From Bubalus kerabau (taxonomy: Eukaryota; Chordata; Mammalia; Artiodactyla; Bovidae): DNA of 64,000 bases. The notes beneath the pieces were generated by a model. That model ran no database searches, was not told where the DNA came from, and saw nothing but the letters and a program-made list of their open reading frames with translations. Of this stretch, positions 33,298-45,026 are shown piece after piece (positions within the stretch are counted from its first letter, which is position 1; every line of letters starts with the position of its first letter). Both the position numbers and the translations under genes were made by a program. Where the stretch lies: the NCBI RefSeq assembly GCF_029407905.1, contig NC_073632.1, positions 59,196,964-59,260,963 of the forward strand. Direction: 5' to 3'.

Positions 33298-34214
33298 TGC
33301 TGGTCTCAGGAAAGCGTGTCCACAAACAGTGTATAATTCCTACAAAGATGTGGATAATTCATGTAAACTGATAGTCTTTCCACTCTGAACTCAGCAAATA
33401 GGTCCTGTTACCCAATATATGGATTGGACTAGTCACATGATTTCAAACTCATTTGTGTAGACACAGTGTCATCAACTCTCGAATCAATCAGAAGGGTTAA
33501 CATTTTAATCAGTTCCTTTAACTAACTCTGTCCTGCAGAACTATCAGTAGAAACTTCCACATATTTAACTTCACAAAAACATATTTTAAAGATGATGTTT
33601 CTCATAGTTCAATGTCATTAAGATGAAGGTGATGGAAAATCTCTGGGCCCTGTAATCCAGGATTGCTTCCTCTCTTACTTTGTGCAATTTTTCTCAACTT
33701 TATACATCTTTTCCATATATCCATAGATGTTATAGACAACATGTACTCTCATGCCTAGATGGAGGATGAAGGATCTGAATAATGTTACAATCACCACCTA
33801 AATGATCTTTGGATCTTTCTAGGGCCTATTTGTTTCCTGTAAAAAATACACTCACATTTGGTGAACAGAGCTCTGAAACAGAAGGAACAGAACCTGGAAT
33901 CCTTCTGGTGACACCTGGAGCTACAAGAACACCTGTGATGTAAGTAAGTACATCTACCATAAATAGTTGTCGCTCTGTTACTCACTTACTCTTTAAGGAT
34001 ATTTTAAGGGTGACTGCTGGTTGGAATGTATGTGATTTCTTGGTAAGACCTTTAGATAAGATTTGTTGTATGAAAGACATTGTCATACATAGATGAAAGG
34101 CACCTAGCTGTCACCCTTGCTAAGACCATGGTCCAGCACTGTTTGTAGATCACCATCTTACTGTGCTCATTCTACATTCTCCCATGGAACATAGAAATGA
34201 AGCATTTTTAAGAT
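33298..34214. other. Unique non-coding DNA
   Basis: No gene or recognisable repeat. A 64-codon minus-strand frame at 33791-33985 has several Cys and Arg residues but no regular zinc-binding spacing. Confidence 0.4.
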
Positions 34215-34480
34215 CATATTCTCCATGTCTCTCCAAGTATTCCAGAGCTCTCTCTCTCATCACCTCACCTGCACTCCCCTCCTCTCAGGTTCCATATGCC
34301 CTGACTTTCCCTAGCTTTATGTTCCCTGCCTGCCGTTCCCTCCATTTTTCTCACCAGCTTCCTTGGTCTGCTTTTTTTCAGACCTCTTGTGTGAGTTACA
34401 GTTGGAACAGAGTCTCATTTGTCTGGCATATGGCCTTCCTCTTGGCCAAAGAGTTCCCGAAGACTCCACAGGCTTTCAAA
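34215..34480 (+). repeat. Possible L2 remnant
   Basis: C/T-rich text with 'CACTCCCCTCCTCTCAGG' resembles sense L2 3' sequence and precedes a clearer L2 piece. It overlaps a 108-codon frame (34163-34489) that has no domain. Confidence 0.3.
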
Positions 34481-34839
34481 GCCGTATAGCAAGAGTTCTT
34501 GCCAAATTAATCTGTTCAATTTGTTTCCTTTATTTTCAGATCATAATTGCTGATCTTAATTACTATTTGTTATAAGTTCTAGGGATACAAGAATCAAGAA
34601 ATGGGGTCAGAGGGCTGGTAGTTGCCAGATAACTGAAAATAGTAATAATGCTAGAAGAGAAATGATATTTAACTTGACAGTGGTCAAATTCAATATAATC
34701 ACTTAATGTGCAAGACTTCCAGTACATTTAATGGTTAGAATAAAATACATTTCACATCATGTACACATGATAAGCCTTTTATTCCTATCCTTTTGTGTTT
34801 ATTATTCTGTGAACCCTAAAATACTGTTATCAAGTAGTT
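34481..34839. other. Unique AT-rich DNA
   Basis: Nothing recognisable. Confidence 0.4.
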
Positions 34840-35480
34840 TTAATGCCTTCCCACAAGTTCCTCTTAGATTCACTCCTGCTTTCCAATTCTATAGCCAACA
34901 CAGACAATTAGGCAATTTTCCACTCAAACCCAGTCCACCTTAGAGACTTCCTAGCTAGGGCATCAGAGGCTTTCTCTGCTTCCTTTGTTTCATGGCCTCC
35001 TAAAAGCTGTTTCCTTTGAGAGTTGTCTATAAAATTAAATTCAAATTCCTCATAATTCCATTTAGAGCTCTCCATTCTCTGACCCTTCTAAACCCACCAA
35101 TCTGACACTGTGTATATATTATTGGATCCTGTTTTCTCCTAAACATTTGCCTTGCCAGGTTATTCTTAAGGCAGAACTAGGCATTGACAGTACTGACCCC
35201 TATGCTTGGCACTTGATAGTTGCTCAATAAACAGTACCTCATTACTTCTTGTGGCAAATGGCCCCTCTGCTTTGGCCAGGCTAATCCTCACCTCGTTCCT
35301 AGAAAACGGCTTCATCCTCCCTAGTTTTCTCGTGCTTTTTACTACACTCAGATGTTTTCTCCCATTCTTCTCCATCCATATAACTTGGCTCAAACGTCTC
35401 CTCCTGCCAGAAACCTCTCCCACAAGCGCTTTCAGAGTCTGCTTGCCAGGGAGAGAGATTTAATAGACACCAGCATGGCT
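34840..35480 (+). repeat. L2 LINE 3' region
   Basis: 'AAATTCAAATTCCTCATAATT' and 'AGAGCTCTCCATTCTCTGACC' match L2 in order, followed by 'TTGGCACTTGATAGTTGCTC' (L2/MIR tail) and 'CTCAAACGTCTCCTCCTGCC'. The tail appears before the last block, so at least two fragments are involved. Confidence 0.6.
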
Positions 35481-38394
35481 GTGAGGGTTACATTTAGGGT
35501 TATTCTGTGTTGCTCATGTAATTTAGGTTTATAATTTTTTGTAATTGTTGTAAATTGTTATAATTGTTGTTATTCTGTTGAATAACAACTTTTGCTTAAC
35601 TATGCTAAATAATTTGTTTAAACTGTGTATACATTTACAGTTCTAACCATCCTCTGGGCTCCAATTTCAATGCCTTCTCCCCTTCCCCAGGTAAGTTACT
35701 CTGGGGTCTTCAGACCTCGATGAAGAGATTCTCTGTTTTTTAAGGTTGACTTTTCTAATGGCAAGAATGACATATCATCAGATATGGTGGTTGAACCTGC
35801 ACATGTCATATCTGTCTGAGTGGAGGAGGAGGAGGGGGTGAGCCCCTGGAGGAAAGGAACAGGAGGTTCCATCTGACGCATGTTTACTGGGGACCCAGAA
35901 GAAAGCCACTGACCCCAGTGGCACAGGCAGAAAAACATGGCGTTGCATCCAGCCTTCAGCTCATAAGAAATTATGTTTCAGAGTCACTGGGAACAGCTGG
36001 GGGAAGAGGAGGACAAAAAGTATAAAGCTAACAAGAATAAGATATTTCATCAGTGGTACCTGGTAGTAGTCAAGGCTTCATGGACAACCAGTGGAAACTT
36101 AAAAAAACTTGATGTGGCTCTACTTTGGATTTGGCATTAGGATTCATGCAAAATTTTTAAATAAGCAAGATTATTTTTTAGTGTTTAGGCATGTTGCCAG
36201 TGAGTAACTCTTTCTGAATGAATAGAAAAGTAAATGACATGCTGTTCCACTCTTTCCATATAATTGGATTTTTTTTTTTTTTCAGATGCTTTGGTAGCAT
36301 CTGAGTGCTATAGGATATTTTGATCTCCTAAGATGAGGTTCACTTGTATGGTCATCTGTAGACTTTCTCTTGAAATTGACGATACATGAATTAAAGTTGA
36401 ATTGAGTTCAAGTGGACAGTGGTTGTGTTGAGATCAAGGAAATAAACAAGAGAAAAAAGCTGCAATTTCAGTGCAAAAACAAGTATTTTAGAGCAATGTT
36501 AAATAAAAATATTGCCTGGGATAGCAAAGTTCAATTGTGCTTACACTGCTAAGATTTCTTTGGCCCTTCTTCCACCTACTCTTCCCCCAGAAGCAGTTAA
36601 TAGATGTTGGCATTGAATCTTTTGAAGCAGTGGGAATTCATACTTTAAAATGTCCAATTAGCACCAAAAATGAGTGATGGGATGGGTCACTGAAGATTTT
36701 TAAAGGCTGAGAAGCACCATCATTTGAGGGCATCTAAAACAGTGCCCCGAGTCAGCCTCTGAGGAGCATTCCTTCAACTTTTGCTTTATCTCTTTGTACA
36801 GAGGCTAGGACAGCACGGACAGACCCCCAAAGGAGAATCCTCACCATTTTCTTCAGAATACCAAGTGTTATAGTGAACGATAAATAACCTTTCTGTAACA
36901 AGCAGCCCTTTTTTTCCCTGCTGGAACAAACTGTTCAACTCTATTTGAATAAAAAGCCCACACATATATCAAATTAAACAAAATAGCATTGTTCCAAATA
37001 CAGATCAGGCAGTCTTCCCAGACTCGTGTCAGTAAAATTTCATAGCACTCCACACCATTATATAGTAGCTCTCTTTCTCCCCTTCTTTATGTGTGAGTGC
37101 AGAATCACTCTTCTTAGACAAAGGAATGCAGACACTGGCCGTATCCCCCATGCAGTTGAAGAAAATAAAGATCCAACGAAGATGGACTTTCTTTAATACA
37201 GGAAAAAAAAGAATGTACCACGGAAAATATAGGTGGAGACAGTACTACACATCTGTGTTAGGGATAACTGATCAACAAGGAGTTATTCTGCCTACTGCCA
37301 GCACAAATATTTTCCCATTTGATGAAGCATATCTCTGGATTGGAGTTCATGAACCAGGGAGCTAATTGTGTGGCATTTTGTGCTGAGAAGGGATGGAGTG
37401 TGAGAGACCGCTTTGCACTAACTCAAAAGGGCCAGTTCAATTTTCAGGATTTTGCAAGCTTTTTATGACACACAGTCATGAAAAACTGATAGAAACGTAT
37501 GAAAACTTAAAAATCAATACATTATATCAAGAGGAAAGATAATACCCCAAAGGTATAACTGCTTATTTTACTACATTTTACTATGCTCTGTGCTCTTGAG
37601 GTTATATATATGTGATATCTGATGGAAACAGTATGGAATGGTGTGACGTTTTGTGTTTGTTTCCAAGATGCACTGGTAGCTTGCAATTGACTCACATTAC
37701 AAGTCTGAGTGACTGCTTTTTTGTTTTTGTTTTCCAAAGAGCTCACTGTTAATCAGCACGCCATTGAGTAGAAATTCTTTGAGAACAGTCCTAACTTGCC
37801 ATGTGATCTTAGCTGCTGAAGTGAAGAGGAATTTCAGCTAGGACTGCCTTTACTCCCTTAAGGTTAAGAGGCATGTCTGTGTAGGTGGGTGAGTGGGGAG
37901 TTTGAGGGATTAAAGTCACTTCCTCCAATCTGACATCTCCAATTGCTTTTTGAACACTAGACCTCAATCTGGGAAGATATTTATTATTAAGATAAGTTGG
38001 TTTATTAAGAAAAGTGTATGCTCATTATCACCAAGTGTAACATTTTGCCAGTCTTAGCAAATGTGATATCAGTTTAGCCTGAATTGGCAGTAATTGAACA
38101 TCAGAATAGCATGACAGTGGGCCTGTCAGCCAGCACTTTTTTACTCTCCTCACCCTTTCCAAGCTTCCTGTTCAAGTTAAACTGAGGAGGTGAACCGGGA
38201 AAACGTGATCAAGGTTGGAAGCTAGAGAGGCAGAGTTCAGAAGTGGTCATGAATTAGGAATCTTTCCACACTGGGACTTTTATGTCACATATACCTCTCA
38301 AGGATAAAGACTAAAAGTGACATAATTCCTTATGGTATTTGTAGCAAATTTGAACTCATTAGGGGTTCTATAATTGTTTTACTTTTAATTCAAC
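35481..38394. other. Repeat-poor unique DNA
   Basis: About 2.9 kb without ruminant SINEs, BovB or clear older repeats. It includes a T15 tract next to a perfect 8-bp inverted repeat at 36270-36303 and a smooth, low-repeat part at 37085-37465 with a domain-less 90-codon frame. No gene is supported. It may hold regulatory DNA. Confidence 0.4.
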
Positions 38395-38680
38395 CTCTAT
38401 AGCACATTAAGCCAAGTTATAATAATTTATAATTTACTTAAATAATTATAATAAAATATTCCACATGATGTCCAGGGTTATACATACAGAGTGTTATACA
38501 ATATACACATACACACCTATTTTTGTGTATGTATACTCAATATACATACATATATACTGTATATACATATATAAATCATATATATACAAAATATAAAACA
38601 CAATATTTTATTTTATTCAAATAAAATACATGATATATATATATTTAAATACATATTCAAATAAAAATGTGTTTTAACCT
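38395..38680. repeat. AT-rich low-complexity region
   Basis: Strings of TATA, ATATAC and AAATAAAA over about 285 bp. It includes an (AT)n core at about 38633-38644. Confidence 0.85.
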
Positions 38681-39199
38681 GGAATATCTAGCTAGAACCT
38701 CTTGGATAATATATAGGGCCAAGGCAGCATTTTCTTTAAACATATTTTGTAAACCAAGCAATTATATATATAAACAAATAAGCATTTCTAACAGTTACCA
38801 TACTACTGTTTCATGATTGTATGCTTTAAGAGGCAAGTAGCTAGTATAATGTTTCTCAACCAAATGCCCTCTTTTAACATTCAAGTAAATTCCACTAAGA
38901 AAGTCACGTGATTTTGCTGTTTGGTTCTATGCACAGAGTAATCTCTCTCAATGTTTAAACTGCACAACTGTCAGATACAGTATACCTTGAGGATCAAATC
39001 CCTCATGACACAATATTATTTCTGGCCACACCATTGAATTTCCACTGCCTGAGGTGTCTCTTGTGTTCCAAATCAAGTCAAATTAAGAATGTATACACTA
39101 GTAAATTGAAGAAACAGATAAACAGACGCAGGGAAAAAAAAAACCAATAGGAAGATTATCCTTGTAATGTTTCATTAAGCAACTTCCATTAGGAAAGAA
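38681..39199. other. Unique non-coding DNA
   Basis: No gene or repeat recognised. It is part of the long repeat-poor interval up to 41.2 kb. Confidence 0.4.
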
Positions 39200-40870
39200 A
39201 AAAAATCATTAATGTTAACCCATGTTTGAACTTAAAACACAAAATTCAAACTGATTCATACATTGAGTTTTTATACGTAACCTATGCATTTAATAGTCAC
39301 TCTTTGATACATGACAAGTATCATCTTGAATTTTATGTGAACTGATTCACAGAAGTCATTCAGCAAATTAATGTAGTTTTGGAAAATTAACAGCAAAATA
39401 GGCATGCCGCCAAATGTCTAATGACAAATTGAAGGGTTTGGAGATGTGTCTGTCTATTTGCAGTATTGGAACTGTTTTCAAAACAAAAACACACTGAAAA
39501 TGGTGCTGGCATGACAGGAGATGCAGTCATTATGCAATTTTAATTGACAAATAATTCCATTTTTATGTGAATAAATTCACCTAGCCAATAGCTGCATTAC
39601 CATCTATCATGTACTGGTGTCCCTTCCCATCTCAGGCACCCTCTAATTTTGATGAATTTGATCAAATGTATCTGGCAGTATAGCTGAATCTGGCAAGTCA
39701 AGGAAAGACCATAGTGTGTTGGGGGAGGGGAGGGGCCAGTAGGAGGATGGTGATTTGTCACAGGAATGGAGATTGTCTTTAGCATTACCTGTTGTGCAGA
39801 TAGTATTATCCTCCATTTATCTTCCAGTTTGAATATTCAGACTGGGATGTGACCCATTCTTTCAACGAGGTACTAAGTATCTCCCTAATTTAACTCAAGT
39901 ATCCAAGGGGTATATCTGTTGGGGTAGAGATTGGGAAAATTAGAAACCTTTATCGATCTACATATAATTAATCTTCAGGCATTGACTTTAAGCTCCAGCA
40001 TAATAGCTTCAGTATATAGCCCACTTTCACATAAGGAGCAGCTGAAATGCAAAATGATCACAAATATGAACATACTCTAGCTAAGGGCAGGTATTCCAAT
40101 GGTGGCATTAAATATAAATACAATAGAGTATTGACATAATGTAGTAAGGTTCCCTGGCTATTAAAAGGCTTTGTTCTAAAGCGTATCTGTGTACACAATG
40201 AGATGATGAACACAGAGCATCACATAGCTAAATTTAATATATGCAGGGGTATGATGTTTGCAATGCATGCATTTCAGCAGGTCCCATTAGTGCGCCTTTC
40301 CCCTCCAGTGAAAACAGAATGAACCACAGCCCCTTCTGGTTTGCATAAAGCAAACAAAATTAGATTTGCTTTGCTGAATTGAAACCCGCTTGGGATTGTG
40401 AGCCTCTCTCGGGGACAAATTACTTCAAACAATCCCTTTGTACCATAACAAAATCAAAAAATTCAGGCCAATCAACATGGCTCAAAACCCTTAACACAAG
40501 AATTAATAATACAACCTAGTCTATTTTTATTGCTTCTGCGCTACAGCTCCTTGTTTTAATGTAATTACACTTATTTGCCGTCCACATGTTAAGTAAGCTT
40601 GCATATGTTAACTAATGCGACATAAAACAACTTTCCTAATTTTACCATTGCTACAAGCATTGCTCCCCCTGGAATAAGATCTGAGCATTGGACAAGTTGA
40701 ACACTAATGTTATTAAATTAAATCTATTTTTAGACCCTTGATAAATGAATATAGGCAAAATGTCAAACGTTTCTTTAGATAGGTGCAAAAGCTGATTGAC
40801 AATCAGATTAGTCTATTAAGAATATTGGTTTATGGAGTGTTACTCACTTGATATCTCTTGACTTTTTAAA
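39200..40870. promoter_or_regulatory. Candidate conserved non-coding block (developmental-enhancer-like)
   Basis: Repeat-free DNA dense in TAAT, TTTGCAT and CAAACAAA motifs. Notable points: inverted repeats TGATAC/GTATCA (39305-39323) and TGTGAA/TTCACA (39336-39351), GTTTGC/GCAAAC (40339-40355), a MEF2-consensus CTATTTTTAG (40724-40733) and the palindrome CTGATTGACAATCAG (40792-40806, PBX-like halves). No exon-like frame longer than 62 codons is present. The call is inference from motif density and lack of repeats; no comparative data were available. Confidence 0.4.
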
Positions 40871-41196
40871 GTCTATTTCCCTGCAGAAGAGAAGACACAT
40901 ACATCTGTAAATATGGAATCTCTTAAATCAGGTATCTGGTCAATGACCATTTAAATTCAGCAGCTTGAGTTAGTATCAAGATGATATATATGCCTATTGC
41001 TTTATCACCCAAAAATCAGCAGAGGCTATGTGCCACTAAAACTTTCATCTGAACCACAAGTTTACTGACTTTTCAGATTTGAAATTTAGAATCCAGGATA
41101 ACTTTTTGCCCACAGCTTTTTAAAATGTATAAATCAGTTAGAATACTTGAATTCACAAAATCATGGTCTTTGGGGATCAAAAGCCCTTTCCATCAC
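40871..41196. other. Unique non-coding DNA
   Basis: Nothing recognisable. Confidence 0.4.
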
Positions 41197-41203
41197 TGCC
41201 TAA

Positions 41204-41409
41204 AGTAAAAAGTAAAGTGTTAATCACTCAGTTGTGCCCAACTCTTAGGAAGTCCATGGACTGCAGCCCACCAGGCTTCTCTGTTCATGGGATTTTCCAG
41301 GCAAGGATACTGGAGTGGGTTGCCATTTCCTTCTCCAGGGGATCTTCCTCACCCAGGGATCAAACTCAGGTCTCCTGCACTGCAGGCAGATTCTTTACCA
41401 ACTGAGCTA
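41204..41409 (-). mobile_element. Bov-tA SINE
   Basis: Full antisense copy: tail side AATCACTCAGTTGTGCCCAAC, body CATGGACTGCAGCCCACCAGG, head end CAACTGAGCTA. A 7-bp duplication TGCCTAA (41197-41203 and 41410-41416) flanks it. Two overlapping frames of 70-80 codons are SINE-derived. Confidence 0.93.
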
Positions 41410-41416
41410 TGCCTAA

Positions 41417-42251
41417 TCCATCACAAACATAATCTCATCCTTTGGGAGGAAGAGTATGTCAAACATTTATATATTGAGGAAGGTTTATCTAATTGTTAAG
41501 AAGTAGTTAATTCTATATGACTTGAGTAAGCTTCACCTAATACTGACCAAATGTCTGAATGACGAGTTGGAAAAGATCTGTCTCTAAGCATGAGTTTATC
41601 TATGTAGCTATTGGGTCATTTAGACACATGTCCCCTTATGAATTTGGTTCAGCAACTTGTCAATTGGCCCCAAAGATCATTTCATCTCACTGCTCTTGAA
41701 TACATAAATAAATATGATTGACATACATCTCCTCCTTTTTACTAGTTATGCAGATTCAATCTGAGTTTCTAATTCAAAACACATCTACAATTATGTAATC
41801 GAATCATTTGGTAAAGGTCTCCTTATAGTAAATCTTTCAAATTAGACATTTCCTTTTAAATATGACAGACAGTTGATCAAAACAGTTAACCTTGTCCAAA
41901 GGTCTCAAATTGGGTCTATAAGTGTGTTTTATTTAGAAAAGACACTCTTTAAAAGAAGTAAAATTATATATGGCACAACAGTTGCATTTCCCTACCATTC
42001 TTCTTGTAATCAGCCCATGTCTGACCTCTGAAAGCACTTTTATTGGAGAACCTCTGATCCAGACTGCCTGATTAGTCACTTATATTGAAATAACTTGTAT
42101 ACCATGCAAGTATCTGAGATAAGGGTATAAAAAGTAAAATCAAGACATGGAGGTTTCTCAATATAAACAAAATTTAACCCTGAAAGCTACACAATGTGTG
42201 TGTATGTGTGTATTTGTAATTTCATTTAATCTGCCTTTAGAACCTGCTACA
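41417..42251. other. Unique non-coding DNA
   Basis: AT-rich, no gene or clear repeat. A short TG-rich run lies at about 42196-42213. Confidence 0.4.
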
Positions 42252-42259
42252 GGACAGAT

Positions 42260-42469
42260 GGGCTTCCCAGGTGATCTTAGTGGTAAAGGACCCACCTGCC
42301 AATGCAGGTGACACAGAAAAAACAGGTTTGATTCCTGGGTCAGGAAGATCCCTTGGAAGAGGAAATGACAACCCACTTCAGTATTCTTGCCTAAAGAATC
42401 CCATGGATAGAGGCCTGATGGGCTACAGTCCATAGTGTTGCAAAGAGACACAGCACGCAGGCCCACATG
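42260..42469 (+). mobile_element. Bov-tA SINE
   Basis: Head GGGCTTCCCAGGTGATCTTAG, box-B-like GGTTTGATTCC, body TGGGCTACAGTCCATAGTG. The 8-bp duplication GGACAGAT is at 42252-42259 and 42470-42477. Confidence 0.93.
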
Positions 42470-42477
42470 GGACAGAT

Positions 42478-43474
42478 AGAGGTGGGGAAAGTGGGTACCA
42501 TGCTATGAGAAGACCCAAGTTCTGTCAATCATACTGATGTCCTGCTTTGAAAGACCATTATCTACTTCTTCAAGTCAAAATATTAGTAGTGTTATTCTTT
42601 TAAAGAACAAGAGATGATGTCATTATTGTAGTTTTATTCATAAGACATAGGAATGCAAACCACCTCAGTTTTCTGCTATTTTTGTTTTCTATTATTTAGA
42701 TCTTATATTAAGTCCTTGGATAAGTTCCCAACCTATTGTGATTCTAATTTGATTTGTATACCCTAATCTTTCTCAGAGGTACTTTAAAATCTTAGATAAA
42801 AGAAAATGAATTAGTTGTAAGTACGTGCCAGAGCAGCAAGAGCTGGGATATAAGATCAGTGAACTGAGTTCAGCTTCAAAAAGAACAATTAAGTGATCTC
42901 ACACCTCCTCTCTCTGCTCCTTGCACCCTCACCTCACAAATCACTCTCTTGTTCTCCGAGGTTACCTCTGTGCCCCACAGCTTTCTAGTATCAGTGCCAA
43001 GTGTCCAGTTTAGCCTTCTAGTCCTTTCTCTGCAACTTGTAAGATTTTGGTTAAATGCATTAGCTTCTCAGATCTTTGCTTTCTCTATCTCTGAAGTAAT
43101 AATACCTGCCCTTAATGGATTTTCTTAAATTACAAGATTATCTCCTGTGAGCACTATATTACATATTACATATGTCATTACTATTTCCTTGCTCATCTTC
43201 TCATCTCCCCTCAGATTCTCTCCTGTGTCTCATGCTTAATGAGTTGGATGAAGACCATTAGCCTAGCAAACATGAAGGCCTACTTTCTCAGATTACATTC
43301 TATTAGCCCTCAGCTCATTGTTTTTCTTCTGATTCTGAGGAAGAGAAACTGACATTGATTGAGAGTACTTGGGAGAAAACTGATGTGTTTGTTTGAGGTG
43401 CTCAAACTACCAGTTGAACTTTAGATTTTGTCTTGTCATTCATGTAACATATAGATGTTTTCATAGGACATGTG
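42478..43474. other. Unique non-coding DNA
   Basis: No gene. C/T-rich parts (42895-43060) hint at an old LINE but cannot be assigned. Confidence 0.4.
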
Positions 43475-43685
43475 AATGTAACATAGCAAGTGGGAAGATC
43501 CTTGCTTTAGAGGCCAGATTAAACAAGTTAGGGCATTTTCCACTGCTTCCTATTAGGGCAAGTTACGTGGCTTGAGTGGCCTTACATGTACAATGGGAAT
43601 AGTATTTATCTTGTAGGATTGTTACAGGAATTAAGTGGGATAATTTCATAACATAATAGCCACTCAATAAACTGCAGCAATTACA
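43475..43685 (+). repeat. MIR SINE
   Basis: 'AGGGCAAGTTACGTGGCTTG', 'TACAATGGGAATAGTATTT', 'TAGGATTGTTACAGGAATTAAG' and 'AGCCACTCAATAAACTG' follow the sense MIR order to its tail. Confidence 0.75.
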
Positions 43686-43687
43686 TA

Positions 43688-43888
43688 CAGTTGACTCTTG
43701 AATAACATGGGTGTTAGGGCTGCTGTCCCTCTGAACAGTCAAAATTCTGCATGTAACTTATAGTTGGTTTTCAGTATACATGGTCCCTCAGCCAATCTTG
43801 GATTGTGTAGTATTGTATTGAAAAAAATCTGCCTGTAAGTAGACCCCCACAGTCCAAACCTATGGTGTTCAAACCTAAGGGTCAACTG
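43688..43888. mobile_element. Tigger-type MITE, copy 1 (MER44/Tigger2-like)
   Basis: A 201-bp element with terminal inverted repeats: CAGTTGACTCTTGAA at the left and the complement of CAGTTGACCCTTAGG at the right. It is bounded by TA dinucleotides (43686-43687 and 43889-43890), the target duplication of Tc1/mariner elements. No coding capacity. Its internal order is the reverse of the copy at 45027. Confidence 0.85.
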
Positions 43889-43893
43889 TATTT

Positions 43894-43960
43894 GATTATC
43901 ATGTAAAACACATAGCTTAGCACCTGGTAAATAGTACAGGATCAATAAAGTCCCAGTCAT
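43894..43960 (+). repeat. MIR/L2 tail fragment
   Basis: 'ACACATAGCTTAGCACCTGG' and 'ACAGGATCAATAAAG' match the sense MIR/L2 tail. It may be a second old copy beside the MITE. Confidence 0.5.
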
Positions 43961-44454
43961 CCGTATCTTACTCAGTTTAACCAAAATACATTTTTTTAAT
44001 TTCAGTAGTGCTTTAAATTTATAGTATAGATTACTTCATCAAAAAACTTCACATTCTAAACAGCATCTCATATTAGAAAAATATTCTATCTCATCACGAA
44101 AATGCTAACTAATTGATTTAATCAATCCTAAGATATATCAATAAAAGGCCACAAAAGAAGTGAGCAACAGGATCTAGTTACTTGTAAGACAATAGGGGTA
44201 AGTAAACGCACTCACACTGTGTCCAGCATATATGCTGCATACATAGTGCTCATCAGTATATAACTGATTCATTAAAAACAGTAATAGTTGTTCCAAATTA
44301 TGGCTATTTTTGCTTTTACCACATGAAAACTACCACCATTTTCTGTCAGAAAAGTCCCTCTTCCTCTTTCCTTCCTTCCTCGTATGCAACCTCTCTCCTT
44401 CCTTCACACTGTCCTGTAGAAATGCAGTAATCATGACAGTGTGGTGAGGAGTTT
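43961..44454. other. Unique non-coding DNA
   Basis: Nothing recognised apart from a pyrimidine-rich patch at 44350-44405. Confidence 0.4.
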
Positions 44455-44680
44455 GGTGTTAACAGATACATGCTACTGTATAAACAAGAGATGAACAACA
44501 AGGACTTACTGTATGCCACAGGGAAAACTATATTCCATATTTTATAATAACCAATCATGGAAAAGCATCCAAAAAAGATAGAAAAAGATACATGTGTAAT
44601 GTGCAACTGAATCCCTTTGCTGTGCACCACAAACTAACACAACATTGTAGCTCAACTATACTTCAGTAAAAAAAGACAGT
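44455..44680 (+). mobile_element. L1 LINE 3' end, artiodactyl type
   Basis: 'CAACAAGGACTTACTGTATG', 'CACAGGGAAAACTATATTCC', 'ATCCCTTTGCTGTGCACC' and 'CAACTATACTTCAGTAAAAA' match the sense 3' end of ungulate L1, ending in an A-rich tail. Confidence 0.75.
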
Positions 44681-45024
44681 GTGTTTGGCATGAAGGTGGA
44701 TCTATAGACTAACGAAAGAGTCCAGAAATAGAACCATACATATATGGTCAATTGAATTTTGACAAAGATGCCAAAGCAATTCAACAGAGGAAAGAGCAGC
44801 TTTTTCACTGTATTGTACTGTAATAGCTGGATATTCTTACGGGAAAAAAATGAATGTTGACTTCACACTATATATAAGCTTAACTCGTAACTAATTATAG
44901 ACATAAATGTAAGAGTTAAAATGATAAACCTTTTAGAAGAAAAGATAGAAAATTTTTGTGTGTTTGGGAGAAAGATTTCCTAGAGATGACATGAAAAGCA
45001 CAAACCATAAACTAAACAAGCACA
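44681..45024 (+). mobile_element. Old L1 ORF2 3' region, part 1
   Basis: 'AGAGTCCAGAAATAGAACCAT', 'ATGGTCAATTGAATTTTGAC' and 'AGACATAAATGTAAGAGTTAAA' follow the C-terminal end of L1 ORF2 in order. Stops in all frames. This L1 continues in pieces to about 48005. Confidence 0.75.
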
Positions 45025-45026
45025 TA

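Noticed and set aside
33791..33985. Cys-rich 64-codon frame as a zinc-binding protein
   Set aside because: The cysteine spacing matches no zinc-finger pattern, and there is no supporting context.
39721..39735. G-rich run as a G-quadruplex
   Set aside because: Only three runs of four or more Gs are present; a fourth run of three is missing within a normal loop length.
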